Source: Erythroxylum novogranatense (Eukaryota > Streptophyta > Magnoliopsida > Malpighiales > Erythroxylaceae). Taken from it: DNA of 64,000 nucleotides. Of this stretch, positions 48,921-59,013 are shown piece after piece (the first letter of the stretch is position 1; the number at the start of each line of letters is the position of its first letter). A program made the translations under genes and the position numbers. The DNA is taken from assembly GCA_029891385.1 (NCBI GenBank), contig CM057227.1, forward strand, positions 96,291,818 through 96,355,817, written 5' to 3'. The notes below the pieces were generated by a model that was given only the letters and a program-made list of their open reading frames with translations, did not search any database and was not told the DNA's origin.

Positions 48921-50535
48921 TTAGTCGTAAATTACATTAGAAGGTATATTCCCTTTTTCTACCCAAATTTTCTTGACCTTAATGCATCTCGTAGTACTCT
49001 TGCATGCAACTTCTATATGCCCATCTTTCAAGCATCTAGCACATTGAGCAATTTTTCCATCCGTAGTGAACTTTGAAATCAAGGAACAATCTACATTAAG
49101 CGGATCATATCCTAAACCATGTTTAGAAATTGAGTATCTTTGCAAAGATAACAAGTTCTCAAACTTTTCGTTTCCATTAGCAAATTTTCCAACCACGTAT
49201 GAGAATTCCTTTCTAACTCTATCAAGTTCACAAATAAGATTTTCTTTTTCAATAAGACATGCAAAATGATCTTCTTTTGGACTATCTAAATCATCAATCG
49301 TTTCATGTAAAGACTATTTTCAGCAACCAACTCTCGTATTTTCTTTCTTAATTTTTTGTTAATCTCAATAGCTTCTTCAAAATCAGCTTGTAAAGCATCA
49401 AAGGAATCTCTTAGATCTTGGTCATTGAAAGTTACCTCATTTTCATCATCACTTGATGAACTTTTTGCCATAAGTGCCAGATTGTTTTCATCATCGCTTT
49501 GGTATGTATCCTCTTCATCACTCCAAGTTGCCACCAAGCTAGTTTTCTTTTTACCTTTGTCGTATTTGTCATTTTTCTGAAAGTTTGATGTTGATGATGA
49601 GCTTTTGCATTCTCTAGCAAGATGTCCCGTTTTCCACATCTCCAACATTCTTCGTTGCCCTTCTTTTCGTCATAGCCTTTTGATTTTCTTTCCGCCAAAC
49701 CTCTTTCTTTTTACTGTTTTTCGCCATTTAATTCTTTCCTTCGATTTTGAGAAGTCCTTGAACTTCCTTAAGTTTCTAGCATACATAGCGATTTCTTCAT
49801 CTTCCTCGTCTTCATCTAATTCCTCATCACTTTCATCAACAAAAGTAGTGTTAGCTTTAAAAGCAATAGATTTTTTAGGCTTACCTCTACCTCCTCTGGA
49901 TTTGAGAATAATCTCATAGTTGATGAGTGATCCCACCAAAGCGTTGAATTCCAGATGGTTAAGGTCCTTTGACTCCATGATTGCGGTGACTTGAGAATCC
50001 CATTCCTTTGGCAGTGAACGAAGAATCTTCTTCACCTTCTCGCTATCCATCATGTGCTTTCCCAGGTTGCCTAATCCATTTATGATTTCTGCAAAATGGT
50101 CAAGCATTGTAGAAATTGACTCACCTTCTTTCATGACGAACATCTCGTAGTCGTGGAGAAGCATGTTGATTTTATCTCCGGACTTGATTTGTCCCTTCAT
50201 GAGTAACTCAAGTCTCCCACATTTCCTTGGCAAGTGGTGCAAGAATTTACCCGGTTTCTTTCCTCAACCGTTAATGCACAATATATTAGCTTCATAGCTT
50301 TGGCATTGATGTACGCTTGCCTCCAATCGTTATCATCATACTCCAGCTCCGTTTTCAACTCACCATTTTCTTTCAGAGGGGCTTGAAGTCCGAAGATAAT
50401 GATCTTCCAGTATTCAACTCCCTCGCTAATGATGTGGTACTTCATAGGATTTTTCCAAGAAGAATAATTAGTACCATTAAACAATGGAGGACGGTTATTA
50501 GTGTTACCTTCTTTCGCAAGGTTGTTGTGTGCCAT
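48921..50535 (-). pseudogene. Gag of the nested copia, frameshifted
   Basis: Begins MAHNNLAKEG with the DUF4219-type RPPLFNGTNYSSWK motif (50535 downward). The UBN2 domain continues in a second frame (49670-50242) with SISTMLDHFAEIINGL and ILRSLPKEWDSQVTAI. An acidic stretch follows, then a zinc knuckle split by a frameshift (CWRCGK ... GHLARECKS, about 49620-49660) and a second knuckle, CARCLKDGHIEVAC, at about 49020. At least three frame changes. The start follows the primer-binding site by about 15 bp. Confidence 0.85.
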
Positions 50536-50544
50536 CCCAGATAC

Positions 50545-50562
50545 TTCTGCTCTGATACCAAT
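50545..50562 (-). other. tRNA-iMet primer-binding site of the nested copia
   Basis: On the minus strand ATTGGTATCAGAGCAG follows the 5' LTR. TGGTATCAGAGC is the standard complement of the 3' end of initiator tRNA-Met used by plant copia elements. Confidence 0.92.
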
Positions 50563-51610
50563 TGTAAGTGATCTAGAAGGGGGGGTTGAATAGATCTTTA
50601 AAATTCTTTGTAAATTTCTACAAGAAAATCAGAAGTTAAAACACACAAAAATAATTTTGATAAACTTAATAGAAAAGTGTAGGGAAGAAGATCAAACACT
50701 CGTTTTTATAGAGGTTCGGTGCTAAGACCTACGTCCTCTACCTAAGCTCCCACTTAGGATTTTGCCAACCACTTTATTGCACACTTTGTAGTTGAGTGTG
50801 AACTTTTTACAACGCCACTTGAATTCCGGCTCAAGTAACCTTTTACACTCGATTTGTCTTCTGGCACAAATCCTACCTCACGTGACCTTCTCACTCGTCA
50901 CTCAATTGTAACAAAACAATACAAATATTGAAGAACAAATGCTCAACACAATTTGTAACAAAATAAGAGCAATAGTGATCAATTTGAAGCAATATGAGAG
51001 TATTAGAACTTGTAGAACTTGTGTCACTTCTTCCATCATCCTCTATTTATACTTGAAGAAATATAACTGTTGGAGCTCTACTAGCCGTTGCTTAATTGGA
51101 TATAGCCGTTCCTTGATAATCTTCATTCCATTTTTAGAAAATTGGACCGTTGGAGCTGAATCTGTGCATCCATAAGTCGACTTGTCGAATGAATAAGTCG
51201 ACTTGTTTCAACCATTTACGTAAAACTTGTAACTCCGCTCTCCAATAAGTCGACTTGTCTTGTATAAGTCGATTGTATCGCTTCGATAAGTCGACTTGTG
51301 TGTTAAGTCGACTTGTCTTAATACATCTTCATATAAGTCGACTTGTACTGTTCTAGTTGACTTGTTATATTCAGACCTTGATGTAAGTCGACTTGTATTA
51401 CCAAATCCTTTATTATCCTTAAGCTTCATGCCATTTTTACTTAGTAGATAACTCCTAACTTGATTCCTCATTGATTAGGCACTTGTTCATCTTGATTTAC
51501 TCAATCCTTTCATTGAATAATACCTGAAATAATTTCTTAACTATTTCTAGATATTTTATTATTATCAAAACATAAAGAGATTTAATTTGTCAACCCCCAT
51601 TGGTCCAACA
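50563..51610 (-). repeat. Copia 5' LTR (right)
   Basis: 1048 bp. Seven perfect AAGTCGACTT palindromes plus two variants lie at 51174-51397. The 20 bp it has beyond the other LTR is one extra motif-plus-spacer near 51180. Confidence 0.95.
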
Positions 51611-51615
51611 ATCCC

Positions 51616-52149
51616 TTCCCAAGTGTTGATTGTCCCTGGAGGTAGGTAGTAGAGCCAGTCCTTGGCTGCATCCTGCAGCGAGAATGGAAAAGCTCTCAGT
51701 TTGATTTGGTCCTCCGTGACATTGCGGGGCTTCATGGAAGTACAAACGAGGTGAAATTCCTTCAGATGCTTATTCGGATCCTCGTTTTCCAATCCACGGA
51801 AGGTGGGCAACAAGTGGATGAGTCCGGACTTCAATTCGAACCCTTCTTGAAGTTCTGGAAAGTCTATGCACAGCGGATGCTGTGCTTCAGTGGGTCTACC
51901 CAAGTCCTGGAGGGTTCTGTTAAGAGCCATATCCTGCGCGTGGTCACGGTTAAGCTTCCTGTCAAGCTGCTGTTCAACTTCAATCTCTTGTTCGTACTCT
52001 GTTTCAGTATCCGACTCAACCGGGGTCAATAGTCCACTAACTTCTCCTTGCTTCTTCCTCAGTTTGCTCAACTTCCTTAGCCTCTTAGCAGTCTTTTCGA
52101 TCTCGGGGTCGTACAAGATGAAATCTCCCGTACGAATGTTCCTAGGCAT
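51616..52149 (-). pseudogene. Gag N-terminal part of Athila element 2
   Basis: The upstream part of the gag frame that continues at 45538 beyond the copia insertion. It starts at the ATG 52149 (MPRNIRTGDF), chosen over the in-frame 52167 because Athila gags usually begin near this motif. It includes LLPTFRGLENEDPNKHLKEF and RAFPFSLQDAAKDWLYYLPP, the family signature, and is cut at NTWEG by the insertion. Confidence 0.88.
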
Positions 52150-52171
52150 TAAAAAAAACAAAATCAATTAG

Positions 52172-52200
52172 TTACCAGTCCCCGGCAACAACGCCAAAAT
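52172..52200 (-). other. Athila primer-binding site of element 2
   Basis: On the minus strand TTTTGGCGTTGTTGCCGGGG follows the 5' LTR closely. This is one or two changes from the TGGCGCCGTTGCCGGGGA type complementary to tRNA-Asp used by Athila/Tat elements. Confidence 0.85.
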
Positions 52201-52201
52201 T

Positions 52202-53717
52202 TGATGGGTGTCGAATCCACCAAAAATAATTCCCAAACACCAAACAAATATAAATTGCGCACAGTGGTAAATGGGGTCGATCCACAGAGAATGGAATAAA
52301 TTGATTCTATTCAAATGCCAAAGAATGAATGAAATTAATTAAAAGGGGGAGGGGGGGGAGGTTGGAGTTTTCTACTAAAACTACTAATTGAACTAATCAC
52401 TAATGAATTATTAACTCAATTAATAAAATAACTATGATTCGACCAACAAAGAACGCAGATAAAATTGATTAACTCAATAAACGACAACTTAGCCAGGGAA
52501 TTCCTAATTATTATACATCATCTGCGATCATCGACTCAAATATTTTCTTTGGTTTAATAATAGGTTAGCTATGGTTACTAACTACCTCTGGCTCCCTCGT
52601 TTCTTCTTAATCTTAGAATAATCAAAGAGACTCCTTTGGACTATTCCCTAATTAACTAATAACCCCTTCGAGACTCTCTCCGAGATTCAATTAATTAACA
52701 ACATTAAACTCTAAAGAGACACTAACCCTAACTGACTACGCACTGACTCATGCTTCATCTAGATAGATCGCAAGTTTCTTAACACGAAATCAGACAAGTA
52801 TTATGTCCTAGTGCCAATTGCCACAAACACTAATCACCCAGTTAACACCACCAAGTAAATCAGTTGGCGATATACAAATTAACTAACTCTACAATCGGGC
52901 CCTAATTGCAAAATCAATTAATAAACAATGACAGTAAAATGGAAACAATACGAATAGTATAAACCAAATAATTAGAACAAATAGGTCTCACGAGTCAAAG
53001 CATAACAATTGGAATTCTCCTACTAGAACAGTTTAACTACTCATAACGGAATTAAAGAAAATAAGGTTCTTAATTAACATATTCTAAATAACAAAGGAAA
53101 GAAGAAAAACTAGAAGATTTCCCTCTCTGATTGCCACTTCTCATTAACCTCCAAGTGCCGTGACTCATTGCTGTCCTCTCCTCCTGCGTGAATTTCTTTA
53201 TTTTCTTTCTTTCTTCCACTCAGCTGCCGCCCCTCCTTTGGCTTGTTGTGCCTTTCATGTTTTATTCCACGTCCACCCTCTACCTTCTCTTGATTGATTT
53301 AATTAGCTCCTGCCTTAAAACCCTCCACGTGTTGCCTTGAAAAAGAACGCTTGCCCTCATGATCTCTTGGCTGATTGTTGATTATCCATTGGTTCACGTC
53401 ATTCCCTTTTGATGTTAAATTTGCCGCTGCCTCTTTGCTTTGTGCGTCATTGTTGCTAATTGACTTATTGCTCATGTGATTTTAATTTGCTGTTCTCATT
53501 TGGCTGATTCAAATAATTGATTGGACAATTAAAATGTCCCACCTTTATTCCTGTAACCTAAATTAGTTGTTGTTTTCCTCTTAATTTCCCACATCATGCA
53601 AAAATTATAATTCCCTACAAGAAAGTATTAAATCAAATTAAGTCTCAATAATTAAATCAATAAGAGGAATAAAAAGAATAATTAAAACATAAATATTAGA
53701 CAAATATGCACTTATCA
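52202..53717 (-). repeat. LTR of Athila element 2 (5' LTR, right, complete)
   Basis: 1516 bp, TG...CA. Serves as the empty-site reference for the 3.38-kb insertion in its partner. A G-run at about 52346-52360 differs in length between the two LTRs. Confidence 0.95.
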
Positions 53718-53722
53718 ATATA

Positions 53723-54216
53723 AAATTGTCAAATCATATAATTTGAAAGAGAAAAATAAAAGCATAAATCTATGTAATATTAATTAATTTTAAGTTTATA
53801 ATTTCATAAATTATTTAGATGATTTGACGTTTTTGTTAGTAAATTTATTTTTACACTTAGAATCATTGTCAATAATATTAAATTTAAAATTTCCCAACAT
53901 GATGTTTAGTCACAAATTGATTTTTTTTGTTATTAAGAAATGGAAATTGTCGCCCAAAGTCTCATATTCACGACAACTTACAGCATCTTCAACTTTGGTG
54001 ATGGTTTCATAAAACGATCACCAAAGGATAAGTCTCTTGCAACGATTTCGAAAAATTGTAGTCAAAGGCTTTCCATTTGGAGACGATTTTTCTGAATTGT
54101 CACCAAAAGCTTGCAATATGGAGACGATTCATCACCAATCGCCAAATGCTCACATTTAGCTATGATTTTAAATTATTACCAAAAAAACATAGCCAAAGGT
54201 TTTTTTAGTTGTAGTG
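53723..54216 (-). mobile_element. CACTA element terminus with subterminal repeats
   Basis: Ends ...TTTTTTTAGTTGTAGTG at 54216; on the minus strand the element begins CACTACAACTAAAAAAA, the diagnostic CACTA end. The inner 230 bp (about 53985-54210) is full of short words such as GTCACCAAA, ATCACCAA and AGACGATTT in both orientations, typical subterminal transposase-binding repeats. The left portion (53723-53890) matches the CACTA 5' flank in blocks 2 and 3. The opposite terminus was not found. Confidence 0.75.
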
Positions 54217-54747
54217 ACTTCTGCATCTCTATGATTTATTTTTACATTTTTCTTCATGTAGAAGGACAACTAATTATAATAATTAACATTTAAAGGGTTA
54301 TAATTTCAGTTTAACTACTGGGGAAAACATTATTCATCCCATTTACCTAAATTTATATGTATTTAGAATATTGTTCTACACCTTTTGCAAAACTTATGGA
54401 GAGAAATATAGTCTTTTTCTATCTATGATCCAAATATTAAACCAAGTATTATTGTCTAATGAAATTTTGTTAAGATTTAACAAACCCAAATCTTAAGAAA
54501 ACAATAAACCAGGAAAGCCAAAAAAGTAGAAATGTATAAACCAGAAATATAGAAACGAAGAAGCTAGAAAACCAAAAATGTAGAAATGCAGAAATTCAAA
54601 ACGCAAAGATGCATAAACGCAAAAAAAAAAACTAGAAAAGCAATACTATAAATGAGAAAAATGGTAAACTAGAAAAACTACAAATGCAAAAAAACCAGAC
54701 GTTGATGGAAAATGAGAAACCAGGAAAACTAGATAAAGAACACAATC
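54217..54747. other. A-rich spacer with short irregular repeats
   Basis: No gene. From about 54495 to 54745 the strand is very A-rich, with repeated ACCAG-AAA / TAGAAA words at irregular spacing, right up to the copia LTR. Confidence 0.5.
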
Positions 54748-55153
54748 TGTTAGGATAATGACCCAATTCTTCAAGATTTCTACTCTATGTGGATTCCTAG
54801 TTTGTGTAGATTCCTACCCTATGTGGGTTTTCTTTCCCTTTTTGACACTATTTCAAAATTTATACTCTGTGTAAATTCTCTACCCTAGGGTTATACTACT
54901 ATATAAATATCTCTTTGGAGTTCCTTTGTAACATCATATTGGTGTACTCTTCATTTTTCCTAAAATATGTGTGTGTGAGAAAAAATAGTTATAATTTTTC
55001 TCCTTGACATATGCATATTTTCGGGCTCTCTTTGCCTCGTGGGTTTTTTTCCCCAATACTCGAGTTTTCCACATAAAAATTATTTATATCCTTATATTGT
55101 TTTTGCTTATTTACTTGATTGATTCCATTGCTTCCGCAACTACTAGCACAACA
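54748..55153 (+). repeat. 5' LTR of the decayed copia
   Basis: 406 bp. Contains TATATAAATA (about 54900) as a likely TATA box and a repeated ATTCCTA--TGTGTAG---- unit near its start that recurs in the truncated 3' LTR. Confidence 0.75.
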
Positions 55154-55199
55154 AACTTGTATCAAAGTGAGGTTTGTTTGGGTCAATCAAGTCTTATCG

Positions 55200-56545
55200 C
55201 ATAGCTCCTTAAACCAAATACGACATCGACAAGTTTGACAAAAAAATTTAGTTTTGCTATTTGGAAGGTGCAGATGCAAGTCGTTCCCACACAACATGGA
55301 TTGAAGAAAGCTTTGTCTGGAAAGAAAAAGAAACCTACTAATATGTTAGATGAGGATTGGAAAGAGTTGGATGAAAAAGCGTTGTTCACTATTCAGTTAT
55401 GCATGATGTGTGAAGTGCTCCAAGAAGTAGTCCATGAGACTACCACTATAGGAATTTGTTGAAATTGGAGTTCTTTTACAAGACGAAGAGTCTGAGCAAC
55501 AAACTTTGTCTCAAAGAATGTCTCTTTACGCTCAATATGCCCAAAGCTACACCTTTCCCATCTCATGTTGACAAATTTAATTCCATTATTATTGATTTGG
55601 ACAATATTGATGTTAAAATTGATGATGAGGATTAGGCAGCGCTTCTTGTTATTTCACTACCTCATTCACTTAAGCACTTTAAATAAATTATGCTTTATGG
55701 TAATCGTGAAAGTCTCTCTTTAGAAGAAGTTAAATATGCTTTATTGACTAAAGAAAAGTTTGATGCTTCCATTGAGAAGGAGGCTGAGGGTTTAATAGTT
55801 AGAGGTAGAACTTTTGAGAAGGGGGAGAGCAATAAGAGCCATAAGAATTCTAGATCTAAGTCTAGAGGAAGAGATGCCAATATCATATGTAAATATTGTA
55901 AGAAACTTGGACACAAGATCTCGGACTGTTATAAATTGAAAAACAAACTCAAAAAAGAAGGCAAAAATAAAGGTAATCAATCTGATTCTACCTCCGAGGC
56001 TATTGTGGTTGATTATAGTTTAGGAAGTAATGTTCTTTTGGTTGTTTAAGGAGAACAAAGATTCAAAGATGAATGGATAGTAGACTCCAATTGTATTTTT
56101 CATATGTGTCCTCATAGGGATTGGTTTGTCACCTATAAAACTACTAAGGGTGTTGTCCTTTTGGGGAACAATACACAGTGTGATGTCGTAAGGAAAGGTA
56201 TAATCAATATTAAAACTATGATGATGTTGTTAAAACCCTCACCAATGTTTGTCACATTCTTGATTTGAAGTGCAACCTTATTTCTCTTAGTACATTTGAG
56301 TCCCTTAGGTGTAGGTACTTCTTTGAAGATGGAGTCATGAAGGTGTCCCGAGGTAATCTTGTAATCCTTAAAAGAAAAAGACATGGTACTCTTTATGTGT
56401 TGCAAGGCTCTACTGTTATTAGTACTGCTGATGTTGCCCCATCTAAGTCTCACCAAGATGCCACCAAGTTGTGGCATTACCTCCTAGGCCAAATGGGTGA
56501 GAAAGGTATGCAAATCTTGTGCAAGAAGCGTCTATTGAGCTAGAG
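55200..56545 (+). pseudogene. Gag, protease and pre-integrase of the decayed copia
   Basis: 55235-55462 is a gag N-terminus (FSFAIWKVQMQ ... DEDWKELDEKA). The middle of gag is in other frames. 55690-56049 carries the basic SRSKSRGRD tail and a CCHC zinc knuckle, CKYCKKLGHKISDC. The protease site reads WIVDSNCIFHMC; the DSG triplet is DSN, so a key glycine is changed. 56265-56543 is the pre-integrase region (CNLISLSTFESLRCRYFF, GTLYVLQGSTV, LWHYLLGQMGEKGM). Multiple stops. Confidence 0.82.
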
Positions 56546-56925
56546 TTCAAGTAATATGGAGTTTTATGAACATTGCGTCTTTGGTAAGTAGACTAGTGTG
56601 CGTTTCTCTTCCTCATGGATTCATAAGATCAAAGCTACTCTAGATTATATTCATTCTGATATATGAGGTCCCTCTCGAGTTGCTTCTCAAGGTGGTGGAC
56701 GGTATATGTTGACCAAGCCACAACTTCTTGCTAAGTTCAAGCATTGCCTAGATTTAGCCGATATTCTTAGTACTTGAGTGCCCTTCGAGGCTTACTGTGA
56801 AGAGAGATTCTACTTTCGGTCTTATGTTAAGGTGGAGATTTGTTGGGATAATAATCCAAGCTATCAAGATTTTTACTCTATGTAGATTCCTACTTTGTGT
56901 AGATTCCTACTTTATGTAGGTTTTG

Positions 56926-56990
56926 GTTGTTCAAGGCCAAAAAAAGATTCAAAGATGAATGGATCCTAGACTCCAGTTGTATTTTTCATA
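56926..56990 (+). repeat. Displaced duplicate of the copia protease region
   Basis: About 65 bp (TTGGTTGTTCAAGGCC ... ATTTTTCATATA) that repeats 56037-56104 with several differences. It is fused directly to the truncated 3' LTR and is followed at once by the pogo terminus. It looks like part of a second copia copy. Confidence 0.7.
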
Positions 56991-57389
56991 TACAGTAAAA
57001 CCTCGATAAATGAATATTCGATAAATTAATAACCTCGATTAAATAATAATTTTCTCAGGTCCCGACTTGGGCCAATGGGATAAAATAATAACCTCGCTAA
57101 ATGCGTAAGATAATAATTTTAAAAAAATTCCTTGAGGCCCATTGAAAATATAAAATAATAATTCATTAAATAAGTATAAAAATTACATATATAATTCATA
57201 AAATAAAGCACTTCCTAAACAATTTTTATTTCAAATTTTATGCTTTCCTAAAATATGAATCTATAGTCAATTGATTCTTCTTTTCATACGAACTGAATCC
57301 AATTTCATCTTTAACTTTTTGGAGGGCATAAACTACATTCGGCATATTCTTCTTATTTTGAAGCAAGTAACTTTTCAAAGTCTCTACAG

Positions 57390-58702
57390 CAAGAAAAGCT
57401 TCTTTTCAATTAAAGCTTCATTTTCACTAGGATAATTCAGAATCTGCTCTACATTCATGGCATTTCTATAATTTAAAATAGAAATAACTTCCTCTAATCT
57501 TTGAATGCCTTCAACATCACTAGTTTCTTCTTCTAGAAGCATACCTTCCTAGGACCGAATTTTGCAATGTCGAAAATAATTTGCAATCGTTGTGGCCTTC
57601 ACATTAATATTCTAAGCAGCATTAATAAAATAGATAGCATATAGCACATTAATTTTTTCAGGATTTATTGCTCCCATCTCATAGTCTTCCAAGATGCTAG
57701 AATTAAAACGACGTCGATAATAAATCTTAAGTGATCGAATAATTCCAGCATCATATGGTTGAATTTTTGATGTTGTATTTGGAGGCAAAAAGAACAATTC
57801 AACACTTCTCAAGCCTTCAATAACCTTGGGATGGGATGGGATGGGCAATTGTCTACTGTAAGCAGTACTTTTCTACCTGTCATTCTATCATCAAACCAAC
57901 GAACAAATTCTTGAAAGAGTAATCCAGTCATCCATGCTTTCTTGTTGGCTCGATAATGACAATTAAGATTATCAATATTCATATTTTTAAAGCATCTAGG
58001 ATTAACATACTTACTAATAATCCAAAGAGGTACTTTATCTGAACTATCCCCATTGCAACAAACAGCAACAGTAAGTCTTTCCTTGTCCTTTTTTTGTCCC
58101 TCTAATTGCTTCGTAGCTAGTGAATGATCTGCTTGCAAATGATAAAATAAGCCTGTTTTGTCCATATTATAGATATCCCTCCAATGAAATTTGTCCAATT
58201 TAGTTCGAATTTTAGGTACAGCTTCTTCAATATTCTTCATGACAACTGAACCGCTTTCACCAAACCTTCTATAAGACTTAATCTCATGTCTCGCCTTGAA
58301 CCGTTCTAGCCAACCACTTGAGAAGTTAAATTCTGGATTTGCTTCACCATACATCTTCTGTAGAAACTCTTTTGCTTTAGTTTGAATCATTTCTCCAGTC
58401 ATGTTCACTTTCTCTTGATATTGGAGAAACCACTCATACAATACCTTTTCTAATTAAGGATATTTTGCTGATTTGTGCCTTTTAACATTGCTATTTGTTA
58501 TCCCTTTTGACAAATACTCTGCTGACCTTTTAAGAGTATTTGATATTGTTGATTGACTAATAGAGAGATCAAACTTTTGTTGAATCCACTGTTGCAAATC
58601 TTTTTGACTCGAAGAGGGATGTTGACTTTTGTACTCACATAATGCTTTTCTCGTCTCATCAGTTAACGTAGACTTTTTTACGCCTTTCAAATGAGTAGCC
58701 AT
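57390..58702 (-). pseudogene. Pogo/Lemi1-like transposase
   Basis: Would bind the transposon ends and carry out cut-and-paste transposition. Residues 1 to about 60 (from ATG 58702) form a CENP-B/psq-type helix-turn-helix; next is a Tc5-type DNA-binding domain (SGWLERFKARHEI). The DDE_1 core has Asp in IYNMDKTGLFY, Asp in LLTVDNCPSHP and the third Asp in TTSKIQPYDAGII, so all three acids are present. It is broken by a TAA near 58450, by a frameshift at 57830-57845 caused by extra copies of a CCCAT unit, and by two stops after 57612. Roughly 430 residues in all, near family length. Confidence 0.88.
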
Positions 58703-58818
58703 GGAAAGAAAGAAAGAGCAGAAGAGAGATTCACGTCCAAAGAAGAGAGAAAACGTGAATACCCTCTAAACTAATCCTAAAATACCCTATTTATATTGGA
58801 GTAGGTCTCGTAGGAAAG

Positions 58819-59013
58819 GATTTCTTTTCCAAGTAGAAGTAGGTCTTTCTTTCCTTGTAGAATTAGGATCTTTACAAAGAGATGATTTCTTTTCTAAGTA
58901 GAAGTAGGTCTTTCTTTCCTTGTAGAATTAGGATCTTTACAAGGAGATGATTCCTTTTCCAAGTAGAAGTAAGTCTTTCTTTCCTTGTAGAATTTGGATC
59001 TTTACAAAGAGAT
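58819..59013. repeat. 65-bp tandem repeat, three copies
   Basis: Units start at 58819, 58884 and 58949 (GATTTCTTTTCCAAGTAGAA...), with 1-4 differences. A partial fourth is cut at the block 4 junction. They lie about 120 bp upstream of the transposase ATG, so they are promoter-side or subterminal. Confidence 0.95.

Larger units (their letters stand above)
45539..51610 (-). mobile_element. Ty1/copia element nested in Athila gag, lacking RT/RNase H
   Basis: 6.07 kb with target duplication ATCCC (45534-45538 and 51611-51615). LTRs of 1028 and 1048 bp begin TGTAAGTGATCTAGAAGGGG and end GGTCCAACA. It has a clear tRNA-iMet primer-binding site and a polypurine tract. The minus strand encodes gag, a protease fragment and integrase, and then, instead of RT and RNase H, an unrelated ORF. 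The LTR start resembles the SIRE/Maximus branch; that is a tentative lineage call. The near-identical LTRs suggest it is the youngest large insertion in the nest. Confidence 0.92.
36596..53717 (-). mobile_element. Athila-like Ty3/gypsy element 2, gag-protease only, with nested insertions
   Basis: Flanked by the 5-bp target duplication ATATA (36591-36595 and 53718-53722). LTRs begin TGATGGGTGTCG and end CACTTATCA; without the nested insertion the left one is about 1.53 kb, the right 1.52 kb. It has an Athila-type primer-binding site and a polypurine tract. The internal region encodes gag and protease on the minus strand but no RT, RNase H or integrase: the coding text ends in the protease-RT linker at 43505. 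Hence it is non-autonomous. It contains a 3.38-kb LTR-like insertion, a LINE fragment and a copia element. Confidence 0.92.
54748..56925 (+). mobile_element. Decayed Ty1/copia element, truncated in pol
   Basis: 5' LTR 54748-55153 (TGTTAGGATAATGACCC...CAACA) followed by a primer-binding-site-like TTGTATCAAAGTGAGG. The internal part has gag, protease and pre-integrase in broken frames. Then it jumps to a polypurine tract (AAGGTGGAGATT) and a 3' LTR start (TGTTGGGATAATAATCC, 56841) of about 85 bp. Integrase core, RT and RNase H are missing. Plus-strand orientation. Confidence 0.8.
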
